Source: Rubricella aquisinus (GTDB lineage Bacteria; Pseudomonadota; Alphaproteobacteria; Rhodobacterales; Rhodobacteraceae). Taken from it: a DNA stretch of 64,000 bases. Where the stretch lies: assembly GCF_014199445.1 (NCBI RefSeq), contig NZ_JACIJS010000001.1:186001-250000 (forward strand). The letters are read 5' to 3'. This document shows positions 18,409 to 27,672 of the stretch, piece by piece. A program made the position numbers and the translations under genes. Numbering within the stretch: the stretch's first letter is position 1; the number at the start of each line of letters is the position of its first letter. Below the pieces are notes generated by a model. It worked only from the letters and a program-made list of their open reading frames with translations, made no database searches and was not told the origin of the DNA.

Positions 18409-19151
18409 GTCGCCCCCGGATAGGCGCGCTGGAGCCATTGCATCGTGGTTAACAGATGGCCCAGATGCTCGGTGTGCTTGCCCGATTTGCCACCCTGATG
18501 GGCGAAAGCGCTGTCCGGTTTGTGAAGGGTCGCGCTGGCGAAAATCTCATTAATCCGCGCATCCCATGGGGCACGCAGGCTTGCGAGATCTGGGAACACG
18601 CCATCGCGCGCCAGCTCCGTATCGACAGGATCGGCCGTGAACATCTCCCCCACATAGGGCCAGAACGCGTCGAGCGCGGATTGCATCCTCGCGTGGCTTT
18701 CCTTTGTCCCGTCGCCCAGCGCGATGACCAGATCGGCGGAGCGCTCAGTGTGATACGCGGCCTCTTTCGCGGCTTTCTGTGCGATGGCGGCGATGCGGTC
18801 ATCCGTCGAACCACTCAAATGGTTTAACATCAAACCATTCCATTGATCGAACAGACATTGCCGCATGATCGTGTGGCCGAAATCCACATTCGGGCGTTCG
18901 ACCAGCAGGAAATTGCGAAATTCCCACACGTCCCGCAGATAGGCCAGATCATCGGCAGAGCGGCCCGCCCCCTCCACCTCCGCCGCAAGGCCAAGCCACA
19001 TCTGCGCCTGCCCGATCAGGTCAAGCGCGGTGTTGGCAAGTGCGATATCCTCCTCCAGTGCAGGCGCGTGCCCGCACCATTCGGACACCCGGTGGCTCAG
19101 GATCAGAGTGGTGTCGCCAAGCCGCAATAACCCCTCAAACAGCGCCGTCAC
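18402..19151 (-). CDS. paaC: Phenylacetyl-CoA epoxidase structural subunit PaaC
   Basis: Ferritin-like structural partner of PaaA (249 residues). The text LSHRVSEWCGHAPALEEDIALANTALDLIGQAQ is typical of PaaC. The start is GTG 19151, overlapping the paaB stop. The nearest ATG at 19153 is immediately followed by a stop in its frame, so GTG is required. Confidence 0.94.
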   Translation of the reverse strand: MTALFEGLLRLGDTTLILSHRVSEWCGHAPALEEDIALANTALDLIGQAQMWLGLAAEVEGAGRSADDLAYLRDVWEFRNFLLVERPNVDFGHTIMRQCLFDQWNGLMLNHLSGSTDDRIAAIAQKAAKEAAYHTERSADLVIALGDGTKESHARMQSALDAFWPYVGEMFTADPVDTELARDGVFPDLASLRAPWDARINEIFASATLHKPDSAFAHQGGKSGKHTEHLGHLLTTMQWLQRAYPGATW

Positions 19152-19441
19152 ATCGGCCCCACGTCGTCGGGAATGTCGAAGAAATCGGGGTGGCGATAAA
19201 CCTTGTCATTCGATGGCTCAAACATCGGCCCCTTGTCGCCCGGCGCACTTGCCGTGATCGCAGCGGCGGGCACGACCCAGAGGCTGACGCCCTCGTTCCG
19301 GCGGGTGTAGACGTCGCGCGCATGGTGCATCGCCATTTTCGCATCCGCCGCGTGCAGACTGCCGACATGACGATGCGACAGGCCGTGTTGACCGCGGATA
19401 AAGACCTCCCAGAGCGGCCATTCGCTGCGTGTTTCGGTCAT
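19148..19441 (-). CDS. paaB: Phenylacetyl-CoA epoxidase subunit PaaB
   Basis: Small subunit (97 residues) bridging the PaaAC heterodimers. The text [51 protein letters not shown] is characteristic. ATG 19441 overlaps the paaA stop (ATGA), and its own stop overlaps the paaC start, giving tight coupling. Confidence 0.95.
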   Translation of the reverse strand: MTETRSEWPLWEVFIRGQHGLSHRHVGSLHAADAKMAMHHARDVYTRRNEGVSLWVVPAAAITASAPGDKGPMFEPSNDKVYRHPDFFDIPDDVGPM

Positions 19442-20427
19442 TCTGCGGCCATCTGTGCGGATTTTTTGGCCGCGTGCGCCATCAGCCCATCGCGGACCCA
19501 TGCGCCATCCTCCCACGCCTTTCGCCGGGCTTGCATCCGGTCCGCGTTGCAGGGGCCATTGCCGCGCAGCACATCGAAAAACTCTGACCAGTCCGGCTCT
19601 GAAAAGTCATAGCCGCCCTTGTCCGCGTTCCATGCGATATCCGGGTCGGGGCAGGTCAGGCCAAGGTAGTCGATCTGCGGCATCGTCTGATCGACGAATT
19701 TCTGGCGCAGTTCATCATTGGTGTTCATCTTGATCCGCCACGCCATGCTTTGCGCGGAATGCACGCTGTCCTTATCGGATGGGCCAAACATCATCAGGGC
19801 CGGGAACCAGAACCGGTCAAGCGCATTTTGCGCCATTTTGCGCTGCGCCTCCGTCCCCTTGGCCATCTTCATCATGATGTCGAAGCCCTGCCGCTGGTGG
19901 AACGATTCCTCCTTGCAGATGCGCACCATCGCGCGGGCATAGGGGCCGTAGGAGGTGCGCTGCAACGGCACCTGATTCATGATCGCCGCCCCATCGACGA
20001 GCCAGCCAACCGCGCCCATATCGGCCCATGTCAGCGTCGGATAATTGAAGATGGAGGAGTATTTCATCCGTCCCTCCAGCAGTGCCATGGTCAACTCATC
20101 CCGGCTGACGCCAAGGGTTTCCGCCGCGCAATACAGGTACAGACCATGGCCCGCCTCATCCTGCACTTTCGCGAGCAGAATGGCCTTACGCTCCAGCGTC
20201 GGGGCGCGGGTGATCCAATTGCCTTCGGGGAGTTGGCCGACAATCTCGGAATGGGCATGCTGCCCGATCTGGCGGATCAGGGTCTTGCGATAGCCGTCGG
20301 GCATCCAATCCTTCGGCTCAATCTTCTCACCACGGTCGATGCGTTCCTGAAAGGCACGCTCTTGGGGTGACATTTCATCGAGCGGTTTGACCCCGCTGCC
20401 GGTGGATTTGACCATCTGCGCGTACAT
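19438..20427 (-). CDS. paaA: Phenylacetyl-CoA epoxidase catalytic subunit PaaA
   Basis: Diiron oxygenase subunit that forms the 1,2-epoxide of phenylacetyl-CoA (329 residues). The iron-ligand helices are visible ([29 protein letters not shown]), with [17 protein letters not shown] upstream. ATG 20427 has GGAGG 5 bases before it. A GTG at 20433 would add two residues. First gene of paaABCDE, with a candidate regulator repeat in its upstream region. Confidence 0.96.
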   Translation of the reverse strand: MYAQMVKSTGSGVKPLDEMSPQERAFQERIDRGEKIEPKDWMPDGYRKTLIRQIGQHAHSEIVGQLPEGNWITRAPTLERKAILLAKVQDEAGHGLYLYCAAETLGVSRDELTMALLEGRMKYSSIFNYPTLTWADMGAVGWLVDGAAIMNQVPLQRTSYGPYARAMVRICKEESFHQRQGFDIMMKMAKGTEAQRKMAQNALDRFWFPALMMFGPSDKDSVHSAQSMAWRIKMNTNDELRQKFVDQTMPQIDYLGLTCPDPDIAWNADKGGYDFSEPDWSEFFDVLRGNGPCNADRMQARRKAWEDGAWVRDGLMAHAAKKSAQMAAE

Positions 20428-20485
20428 CGGCACCTCCCCTGTTAGAGCAACAGGGTAAGGGGGATTCGGGCGTGGTGCAATATTT

Positions 20486-20526
20486 ATGTTACGCTATCAG
20501 CCGCAGAAGGCATTTGATGTAACGCT
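20486..20526. promoter_or_regulatory. Two near-identical 10-mers 31 bp apart upstream of paaA
   Basis: ATGTTACGCT (20486-20495) and ATGTAACGCT (20517-20526) differ at one base and are spaced three helical turns apart. The second touches the stop of the next gene. Same-face spacing suggests a dimeric repressor such as PaaX, which is known elsewhere to bind spaced repeats. The sequence itself does not match the E. coli PaaX site. Confidence 0.4.
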
Positions 20527-22049
20527 TAGACCATCTGCGGCGGAATGAACGGCAGATGCCAGCCAAATCGCCGCGCCGGGCGCCTGTCATAGGGCACGAT
20601 GAAGCCATCGCGGTCCTCGGGTGGCCGCGCCGCGTTCGCAACGGCAGCATCGGCCATCACGCGCGCGGCAGCGGCAGGGGCCATTTCGGCGGCGGTCAAC
20701 TCCTGCCCGAACCAGTGCCGGTAGGCCCGCGCGGAGAGCCGCTCCACATCGTCGCGGCGGGTGAGGCACACACCGGCTTCCGTATCCCATTCCATGCTGC
20801 GGCCATTCAGATTGCCGGAGGACACAATCGCGCGCGCATTGTCGAATATCGACAGCTTCGCATGGACGTAGATGAGCGGCGCGCCCTCTGCCGTGTCCCG
20901 CGCGTCGCTGTCTTTCCGCCGGGGCTGCACCGGGCTGCCGATCAGCGCGCGGGGGCCAAAGGCGCGGCGCACCACCTCCACCGCTTTGGCCTGAAGGTGC
21001 TCACCATAGCGGGCATCCGGCCCTTCGGAGCCGTGAAAGGCCACATCCTCCGGCGCGGCAGGCAGGATCAGGACAAGCGACAGATCAGGCTTGGCCCGCG
21101 CGGCCTCCGCCAGTGCGCGCGCCAGCCGCTGATCCCGGAAAAACTGCGTCTCCAGATAAATCAGATGGTCGGCGCGCGCGATTTCCGCGAGCGTCGCCTG
21201 ATAGAGCGTATCCACCACCGGGCGCGGGGACAGGCCACGCGGGCTGCCGGGCTGCGCCTGTGACAGGGTGGTCAAAAGGTGCTGGTGGGAGGGCGGCGGC
21301 CGCTCCCCCCGCGACACAGCGACGAAAGTGTCGAGATGGGCGCAGGCCTCCGCCACGACTGGGCCTTCGACGATCACCGCCACATCGTGCCAAGTGGATT
21401 TGGCCGCGCGCGCGTGGTCAAGCGTGTCATAGCGGCGATTGTTCACGTCAATCCCGCCGATGAACAGGCGGCTGCGGTCCATCACGGCGAGTTTCTGGTG
21501 ATGTGTCGCCGGATGCAAAGGCGGCAGGATCGTCGGGCGCGACAGCACGCCGCTCTCAAGCCACGGGCGCAGGCCGGGCATGTCGCGGATCGCGGTGTCC
21601 CGCTCCTTTTGCGGCAGGGCAGCAAGGCGCCGCCGCTCCTTTCGCAAATAGGACTGGATCACTGGCAACAGCAGCATCCGGGAGCCAAGCCCCACCCGCG
21701 CGGGATGGAGCGCCGCCCTTATGTCCAGCAGATCAGGCTGACCCGACGCTTCGGCGGCCGCTCGCCATTGGCGCACCGCGCACCATGCCATGCGGTGTAA
21801 CGCGGGGGCCGCAATCGGGTCGAAATCCGCCAAAACCATCCGGATACGCACGCCACGCGCCAGCGTATGTGCGATGAGGTCAAACCACGTCTCCCCCACA
21901 TCGCTGGCATGGCGCAGCTTTGTATCTGGGTCGAAGATGCGAAAGCCGCCGCTGATCTCATCCTGCGCGTCCAGAAACATCCGCTCCAGCGCCGGAAACG
22001 CCTCCTCGGCAGTCAGCAGGAACTCTGGATCGGGGGAAATGCCAGTCAT
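20526..22049 (-). CDS. Phospholipase D-like protein (two HKD motifs)
   Basis: A 507-residue phospholipase-D superfamily protein. Both catalytic motifs are complete: [17 protein letters not shown] (about residue 170) and [23 protein letters not shown] (about residue 405). There is no clear signal peptide or membrane segment, so it may be cytoplasmic or peripheral. Possible substrates are phosphatidyl lipids or phosphodiesters, and the sequence alone does not decide. ATG 22049 is the first good start. It is divergent from hmgA across 141 bases. Confidence 0.88.
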   Translation of the reverse strand: MTGISPDPEFLLTAEEAFPALERMFLDAQDEISGGFRIFDPDTKLRHASDVGETWFDLIAHTLARGVRIRMVLADFDPIAAPALHRMAWCAVRQWRAAAEASGQPDLLDIRAALHPARVGLGSRMLLLPVIQSYLRKERRRLAALPQKERDTAIRDMPGLRPWLESGVLSRPTILPPLHPATHHQKLAVMDRSRLFIGGIDVNNRRYDTLDHARAAKSTWHDVAVIVEGPVVAEACAHLDTFVAVSRGERPPPSHQHLLTTLSQAQPGSPRGLSPRPVVDTLYQATLAEIARADHLIYLETQFFRDQRLARALAEAARAKPDLSLVLILPAAPEDVAFHGSEGPDARYGEHLQAKAVEVVRRAFGPRALIGSPVQPRRKDSDARDTAEGAPLIYVHAKLSIFDNARAIVSSGNLNGRSMEWDTEAGVCLTRRDDVERLSARAYRHWFGQELTAAEMAPAAAARVMADAAVANAARPPEDRDGFIVPYDRRPARRFGWHLPFIPPQMV

Positions 22050-22126
22050 AAAAGGAATACGCGCCGCCTGCTGGTTTTGTTCCGCATGGTGGTGGCAGGT
22101 GGCGCTGATCAGGTCCAGACAAAAAC

Positions 22127-22144
22127 TTGTTGCACATGCAACAA
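22127..22144. promoter_or_regulatory. 18-bp operator-like palindrome upstream of hmgA
   Basis: TTGTTGCA and TGCAACAA form perfect 8-bp arms around CA. The element overlaps a candidate hmgA -35 (TTGCAC, 22130-22135) with TATCAC 18 bases downstream. Its centre is about 55 bases before the hmgA ATG. The size suits a MarR- or IclR-type repressor. No such regulator gene lies nearby. Confidence 0.55.
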
Positions 22145-22190
22145 TTGGTTCCGTATCACTTTGCCAACGACGGATCAGGGGAGACACCGC

Positions 22191-23507
22191 ATGTCCAAGA
22201 ACACGCTCGCCTACATGCCCGGCTTCGGCAATGATTTCGAGACGGAGGCCCTGCCCGGCGCGCTGCCACAGGGGATGAACAGCCCGCAAAAATGCAACTA
22301 TGGCCTTTATGGGGAGCAGTTGAGCGGCACGCCCTTCACCGCCCCCAGCCACCAGAATGAGCGGACATGGTGCTACCGCATCCGCCCATCGGTGAAGCAT
22401 ACCGGGCGGTTCCGGCGCACCCACCTGCCCTACTGGAAATCAGCCCCGCATGTGGTCGAAGATGTCACCAGCCTTGGCCAATATCGCTGGGATCCGGTGC
22501 CGCATACGGACGCGCCGCTGACATGGCTGACAGGTATGCGCACCATGACCACAGCAGGCGATGTGAACACGCAGGTCGGCATGGCGAGCCATATCTATCT
22601 GGTCACCGAAAGCATGAAGGACGCGTATTTCTACTCCGCCGACAGCGAAATGCTGGTCGTGCCGCAAGAGGGGCGGTTGCGATTCTGCACCGAGCTTGGC
22701 GTGATTGAGGTTGAGCCGCAGGAAATCGCGATCATCCCGCGCGGGCTGGTCTATCGCGTGGAGGTGATCGAGGGGCCGTGTCGCGGCTTTGTCTGTGAAA
22801 ACTACGGCATGAAATTCGAGCTGCCGGGCCGTGGCCCGATTGGCGCGAATTGCATGGCCAACCGACGCGATTTCAAAACTCCGGTTGCGCATTTTGAGGA
22901 CCATGAGGCCCCCAGCACCGTGACCGTGAAATGGTGCGGCCAGTTTCATGAAACGCACATCGGGCACAGCCCGCTTGATGTGGTCGCGTGGCATGGCAAT
23001 TACGCGCCCTGCAAATACGACCTGCGCACCTATTGCCCCGTCGGCGCGGTGCTGTTTGACCACCCTGACCCGTCGATCTTCACGGTGCTGACCGCCCCGA
23101 GCGGGGTGGAGGGCACAGCCAATATCGACTTTGTCCTGTTCCGCGACCGCTGGATGGTGGCAGAGGATACATTCCGCCCGCCATGGTATCACAAGAACAT
23201 CATGTCCGAATTGATGGGCAACATCTTCGGCATTTATGACGCGAAGCCCAAAGGGTTCATCCCCGGCGGGATGTCCTTGCACAACATGATGCTGCCCCAT
23301 GGCCCTGATGGCCCGGCCTTTGAGGGCGCGTCGAATGCCGATCTCAAACCGGAAAAGCTGGAAAACACCATGTCGTTTATGTTTGAGACCCGGTTTCCGC
23401 AGCATCTGACACGCTTTGCCGCGGATGAGGCACCGTTGCAGGATGACTATATCGACTGCTGGGACGGGCTGGATAAGAAATTCGACGGCACACCGGGACT
23501 GAAATAG
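22191..23507 (+). CDS. hmgA: Homogentisate 1,2-dioxygenase
   Basis: Opens the homogentisate ring to maleylacetoacetate (438 residues, normal length). The start [19 protein letters not shown] and the metal-binding region [14 protein letters not shown], with [16 protein letters not shown] and FPPRWxV-like [16 protein letters not shown], are classic. ATG 22191 follows AGGGGAGACACCGC. It is the first gene of a six-gene cluster on the plus strand. Confidence 0.97.
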   Translation: MSKNTLAYMPGFGNDFETEALPGALPQGMNSPQKCNYGLYGEQLSGTPFTAPSHQNERTWCYRIRPSVKHTGRFRRTHLPYWKSAPHVVEDVTSLGQYRWDPVPHTDAPLTWLTGMRTMTTAGDVNTQVGMASHIYLVTESMKDAYFYSADSEMLVVPQEGRLRFCTELGVIEVEPQEIAIIPRGLVYRVEVIEGPCRGFVCENYGMKFELPGRGPIGANCMANRRDFKTPVAHFEDHEAPSTVTVKWCGQFHETHIGHSPLDVVAWHGNYAPCKYDLRTYCPVGAVLFDHPDPSIFTVLTAPSGVEGTANIDFVLFRDRWMVAEDTFRPPWYHKNIMSELMGNIFGIYDAKPKGFIPGGMSLHNMMLPHGPDGPAFEGASNADLKPEKLENTMSFMFETRFPQHLTRFAADEAPLQDDYIDCWDGLDKKFDGTPGLK

Positions 23508-23518
23508 GGGAGGGCCGC

Positions 23519-24469
23519 ATGGCCAAGGCATTTGCCAGTCAGGGCGACCTGACGGAAAAGAAGACGAGTTTCACGCAAGTGGGCGAAGGGCTTTACGCTT
23601 TCACGGCGGAGGGCGATCCGAATTCCGGCGTCATTATCGGGGATGACAGCGTGATGGTGGTGGAGGCGCAGGCGACCCCGCGCCTTGCCGCGAAGGTCAT
23701 CGAGTGTATCCGCTCCGTCACCGACAAACCGATCACCCATCTGGCGCTGACCCATTATCACGCCGTGCGCGTGCTGGGGGCATCCGCCTATGGCGCGCGC
23801 GAAATCCTGATGTCCGACACCGCGCGCAGCATGGTGGTGGAGCGGGGGCAGGAGGATTGGGACAGCGAATTTCAACGCTTCCCCCGCCTGTTTCAGGGGC
23901 ATGAAAGCATCCCCGGCCTGACTTGGCCCACTACCACATTCAGCGACAGCATGACCGTCTACCTTGGCAATCGCCGGGTCGATCTGATGCATCTGGGCCG
24001 GGCGCATACGGCAGGGGATATCGTGATCCATGTGCCGGATCAGAACGTCATGTTCACGGGCGATATCGTTGAGTATCACTCCGCCTGTTATTGCGGCGAC
24101 GGGCATTTCGCCGATTGGGGCGATACGCTCGACGCGATCAAATGGTTCGATGTGGACGCCATCGCACCGGGGCGCGGCGACGCGCTTGTGGGCAAGGATA
24201 TGGTGAACGCCGCGATTGAAAACACCCGCGATTTCGTGGACAGCACCTACCGCCCCGCGGCCCGCGTCGCCGCGCGAGGTGGCAGCCTCAAGGAAGCATG
24301 GGACGCCGTGCGCGCCGAATGCGACCCGAAATTCAGCGATTACGCGATCTATGAGCATTGCCTGCCCTTCAACGTTGCCCGCGCCTATGACGAGGCACGC
24401 GGCCTTGACCACCCGCGCATCTGGACCGCGCAGCGCGATATCGAGATGTGGGAAGGCCTACAGGCATGA
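23519..24469 (+). CDS. MBL-fold metallo-hydrolase-like protein of the hmgA cluster
   Basis: A 316-residue metallo-beta-lactamase-fold protein. The usual HxHxDH motif reads HYHAVR (79-84): the two first histidines remain, but Asp and His are replaced by Val83 and Arg84. Later ligands look present (GRAHTAGD with His163; FTGD with Asp181). It may bind one metal. The same wording seems conserved in relatives, so this is probably a subfamily trait rather than damage. It lies 11 bases after hmgA. A role in hydrolysis of a pathway intermediate is possible but unproven. Confidence 0.85.
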   Translation: MAKAFASQGDLTEKKTSFTQVGEGLYAFTAEGDPNSGVIIGDDSVMVVEAQATPRLAAKVIECIRSVTDKPITHLALTHYHAVRVLGASAYGAREILMSDTARSMVVERGQEDWDSEFQRFPRLFQGHESIPGLTWPTTTFSDSMTVYLGNRRVDLMHLGRAHTAGDIVIHVPDQNVMFTGDIVEYHSACYCGDGHFADWGDTLDAIKWFDVDAIAPGRGDALVGKDMVNAAIENTRDFVDSTYRPAARVAARGGSLKEAWDAVRAECDPKFSDYAIYEHCLPFNVARAYDEARGLDHPRIWTAQRDIEMWEGLQA

Positions 24470-24657
24470 CCGGGCCGTCACGGGGGGAGCATTGGTTCTA
24501 CCTTTGCCTCAGCGTGGCAGGCTTTGCCGTGATCGGATGGCTTTTGCTGACCCGGGGCTGGATGGGCCCCGCCGCGATTGAGATCGTGGTGATCGGCGGC
24601 GGGTTCTTTGCGTGGTCCCTGTGGCGCGCGATCCGGGGGCTGCGCAATGGCCTATGA
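24466..24657 (+). CDS. Small membrane protein (63 residues, two membrane segments)
   Basis: Hypothetical protein with two hydrophobic helices (about residues 10-28 and 36-55) and a basic C-terminus (LWRAIRGLRNGL). It starts by ATGA overlap with the MBL gene and overlaps the next gene by 11 bases, so coupling on both sides argues that it is real. No known family is recognised. It could anchor or assist a transporter or a monooxygenase. Confidence 0.7.
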   Translation: MTGPSRGEHWFYLCLSVAGFAVIGWLLLTRGWMGPAAIEIVVIGGGFFAWSLWRAIRGLRNGL

Positions 24658-26188
24658 CTACCGCCCGTTTCCCTATGCCCCGCCACCGGGCCTGACCGCG
24701 CCAGAGCCGCGTCACCCTGTGCTGATCGTCGGCGCGGGGCCGATTGGGCTGGCGATGGCGCTTGAGTTGGCCAATCACGGGGTGCGCTCTGTCGTGGTGG
24801 ATGACAATGACGTGGTGTCCGTCGGCTCCCGCGCGATCTGCTGGTCCAAGCGCAGCCTTGAGATTTTCGCCCGGCTCGGCATCGCGGAACGCTGCCTTGA
24901 GAAGGGCGTGACATGGAAGGTCGGCCGCACATTCCACCGGGACCGCGAAGTGTTCAATTTCGACCTGCTGCCGGAGGACGGGCACCGGATGCCCGCCTTC
25001 ATCAACCTTCAGCAATATTATGTGGAACAGTATCTGGCCGAGGCTGCGATTGCGCATCCGCTGATTGACCTGCGGTTCAAAAACCGGGTCACAGCCCTCA
25101 GCCAATCGGACCATGTGCGGGCCGAAATCGGCACACCCGATGGCCCCTACAGGCTGGAGGCGGAGTATCTGCTGGCCTGCGATGGCGCGCGCTCTCCGAT
25201 CCGCGGCCTGATGGGATTGGATTTCAAGGGCGAGTTGTTTGAGGAGCGTTTCCTCATCGCGGACATCGAGATGGAGGCCGATTTCCCGCCCGAGCGGCAT
25301 TTCTGGTTCGAGCCGACCTTTCATCCCGGTCAATCGGCGCTCCTCCACAAACAGCCCGACAATATCTACCGCATCGACCTGCAACTGGGCTGGGACGCGG
25401 ACCCGGAGGCGGAGCGTCAGCCCGACCGCGTCATCCCCCGGATCGAGCGGGTCGTGGGACATAGCGATTTCCGGCTCGATTGGGTGAGCGTTTATACCTT
25501 TCAATGCCGCCGGTTGGATCAGTTTGTCCATGATCGGGTGATTTTTGTCGGTGACAGCGCGCATGTCGTCTCCCCCTTCGGGGCGCGCGGCGGGAATGGC
25601 GGAATGCAGGATGTGGACAATCTGGGCTGGAAACTGGCCGCCGTGTTGGCAGGTGGGCCTGAGACCCTGCTGGAAAGCTATGACCGCGAACGCCAGCACG
25701 GCGCGGATGAAAACATCGCCAACTCGACCCGCGCGACTCGGTTCATGACCCCCGAGGATGGGGCGGAGCGGGTGTTTCGCGATGCGGTGCTGCGACTGGC
25801 CGGGAAGGCCGCGTTTGCGCGCGCTTGGGTCAATTCCGGGCGCTTATCCCGGCCCTGCACCTATCCCGGCCTTGGGCCGGACGCGGACCTGCCTGTGGGT
25901 GCTGCGCCGGGCATGGTTGCACCGGATGCGCCCGTCGCCGAGGGCTGGTTGCAGGATCAATTGCGCGGCTGGACGCTGCTGGCGTTCAACCACGATGCCC
26001 CCGATGTCGGGCTGCCGGTTTTGCACCCCACGGGCGACAACGCCCGCGCCCGGTATCAGGGCGATGCGGCAAACGCGCTCTATCTCATTCGCCCGGATCA
26101 GGTGGTGGCGGCACGCTGGATCACCGCCACTGCAGCCGAGGTCACGACAGCACTCAGCCACCACAAGGAGGGGCGGCCATGGCCCTGA
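24647..26188 (+). CDS. FAD-dependent aromatic hydroxylase (MhpA/PheA-type), 513 residues
   Basis: Flavoprotein monooxygenase with N-terminal GAGPIGLAMALELANHGV (Rossmann, about residue 28), the mid DG motif CDGARSPIR, and the GD motif VGDSAHVVSPFGARGGNGGMQD. A C-terminal thioredoxin-like region (about 400-513) is as in MhpA-type enzymes, which hydroxylate phenols or hydroxyphenyl acids using NAD(P)H. The substrate is not evident. The place next to hmgA suggests formation of homogentisate or another para-diphenol. ATG 24647 overlaps the previous gene. Confidence 0.88.
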   Translation: MAYDYRPFPYAPPPGLTAPEPRHPVLIVGAGPIGLAMALELANHGVRSVVVDDNDVVSVGSRAICWSKRSLEIFARLGIAERCLEKGVTWKVGRTFHRDREVFNFDLLPEDGHRMPAFINLQQYYVEQYLAEAAIAHPLIDLRFKNRVTALSQSDHVRAEIGTPDGPYRLEAEYLLACDGARSPIRGLMGLDFKGELFEERFLIADIEMEADFPPERHFWFEPTFHPGQSALLHKQPDNIYRIDLQLGWDADPEAERQPDRVIPRIERVVGHSDFRLDWVSVYTFQCRRLDQFVHDRVIFVGDSAHVVSPFGARGGNGGMQDVDNLGWKLAAVLAGGPETLLESYDRERQHGADENIANSTRATRFMTPEDGAERVFRDAVLRLAGKAAFARAWVNSGRLSRPCTYPGLGPDADLPVGAAPGMVAPDAPVAEGWLQDQLRGWTLLAFNHDAPDVGLPVLHPTGDNARARYQGDAANALYLIRPDQVVAARWITATAAEVTTALSHHKEGRPWP

Positions 26189-26367
26189 ACACCCTACCCA
26201 ACCTGCCCGACCATGACGGGTTTTACGCAGCCCTTTTGGCCGCGCATAAGGGCCTCACGGCAGAGGAGAGTGCCGCGCTCAACGCCGAACTGATCCTCAT
26301 CCTTGCCAACCATATCGGGGATCGCGCGGTGCTTGACGCCGCTTTGACGCTGGCGGGCCAGCGATGA
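26179..26367 (+). CDS. DUF2783 family small protein
   Basis: A 62-residue protein of unknown function. The text LPDHDGFYAALLAAHKGLTAEESAALNAELILILANHIGD matches my memory of DUF2783, which tends to occur beside aromatic monooxygenases in alphaproteobacteria. It begins within the end of the preceding hydroxylase gene (10-base overlap) and ends in an ATGA overlap with the next hydroxylase. This position suggests an accessory subunit to one of the two enzymes. Confidence 0.8.
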   Translation: MALNTLPNLPDHDGFYAALLAAHKGLTAEESAALNAELILILANHIGDRAVLDAALTLAGQR

Positions 26368-27587
26368 TCCTGATTGCGGGTGCCGGGATTGCGGGGCTGA
26401 CGCTGGGCCTGACCTTGCACCAGATCGGCGTGCCATTTCGCATTTATGAGGCCGTGCGCGACATCCGCCCGCTTGGCGTCGGGATCAACATTCAGCCCAA
26501 CGCGGTGCGGGAACTCTACGATCTGGGGCTGGAGGCGGATTTGGCCGCGATTGGCGTCGCGACGGAGGAATACGGCTTTTACACCAAAACGGGGCGTCCG
26601 ATCTGGATTGAGCCGCGCGGGCGGGCGGCGGGCTATGCGTGGCCGCAATACTCGGTCCATCGCGGGCGGCTTCAGATGATGCTCCATGATGCGTTGATCG
26701 CGCGCGCAGGGGCGGAGTGCATCGTGACGGGCGCGCGCGCGACGGGCTTTGCGCCGGAGGGGCGGCTTTTGTTTGACGGGGACGCGGTAGAGGGATCATT
26801 GGTCATCGCGGCCGATGGCATCCATTCCGCGATCCGCGCGCAAATGGTGCCGGAGGAGGGCGCGCCGCATTGGGGTGGCGCGATCCTCTGGCGCGGAACG
26901 ACGCGGGCGACACCATTTCGCGGCGGCGCGGCCATGGCGCTGTGCGGGCACGCGACACAGCGTGTCGTGGCCTATCCGATCAGCGGGGTGGGGGCGGACG
27001 GCTTGCAAACGATCAACTGGATTGCGGAACTGACCGTGGACCCAAGCAGCGGCTGGCGGCGGGAGGATTGGAACCGCGCGGCTGATCTGGAGGATTTTCT
27101 GCCCGCGTTCGAGGAATGGGATTTCGGCTGGCTCGATGTGCCGGGCCTGATCCGGGGCGCAGAGGCCGTTTATGAATACCCAATGGTGGATCGCGATCCG
27201 ATTGACCGCTGGACCCATGGCGCCGTTACCCTGATGGGGGACGCCGCGCACCCGACCTATCCCGTTGGCTCAAACGGGGCGACCACCGCGATCATCGACG
27301 CGCGCAAGATCGGCGCGGTGATCCGCGCCCATGGCGTGACCCCCGATGCCCTACATGCCTATGAGGCGGAGATGCGCCCCCGGACCGCTGCTGTGACGCT
27401 GGCCAATCGCGGCTCTGGCCCGGATGCCGTGATGCAGATGGTGGAGGACGCGTGCGGCGGCGTGTTTGACCGGATAGAGGACGTGATTGACCCGCAAATC
27501 CTCGCAGATCATGCAGCCAAATATAAGGCACTGGCGGGCTATGGCATCGCGGAGATCAACGCGGCCCCGCCGATCCTGCCGCGTTAA
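26364..27587 (+). CDS. FAD-dependent monooxygenase (salicylate/3-hydroxybenzoate hydroxylase-like), 407 residues
   Basis: Group A flavin hydroxylase: GAGIAGLTLGLTLHQIGV at the N-terminus, IAADGIHSAIR in the middle, and LMGDAAHPTYPVGSNGATTAIIDA near residue 295. It lacks the C-terminal extension of its 513-residue neighbour, so it is a different subfamily. The likely reaction is ring hydroxylation of a benzoate- or phenylacetate-type acid, and the substrate is unknown. Last gene of the six-gene cluster. Its stop lies within a TTAACCTT element. Confidence 0.87.
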   Translation: MILIAGAGIAGLTLGLTLHQIGVPFRIYEAVRDIRPLGVGINIQPNAVRELYDLGLEADLAAIGVATEEYGFYTKTGRPIWIEPRGRAAGYAWPQYSVHRGRLQMMLHDALIARAGAECIVTGARATGFAPEGRLLFDGDAVEGSLVIAADGIHSAIRAQMVPEEGAPHWGGAILWRGTTRATPFRGGAAMALCGHATQRVVAYPISGVGADGLQTINWIAELTVDPSSGWRREDWNRAADLEDFLPAFEEWDFGWLDVPGLIRGAEAVYEYPMVDRDPIDRWTHGAVTLMGDAAHPTYPVGSNGATTAIIDARKIGAVIRAHGVTPDALHAYEAEMRPRTAAVTLANRGSGPDAVMQMVEDACGGVFDRIEDVIDPQILADHAAKYKALAGYGIAEINAAPPILPR

Positions 27588-27655
27588 CCTTCCGCCTGCG
27601 TCTCATGCGTTAACCTTTTGGTAGGCATAACCGCCCTACCCTGCCCTGTGGTTAA
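27584..27655. promoter_or_regulatory. Cluster of CtrA-like half-sites upstream of the comM-like gene
   Basis: TTAACCTT occurs at 27584-27591 and 27610-27617, each inside GCGTTAACCTT and 26 bases apart. A reverse-strand TTAACC lies at 27655-27650. Known CtrA half-sites read TTAACCAT, so these are near matches. In Rhodobacter, comM belongs to the CtrA-controlled DNA-uptake genes. Confidence 0.4.
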
Positions 27656-27672
27656 ATGAGGGTTCACGGGTC

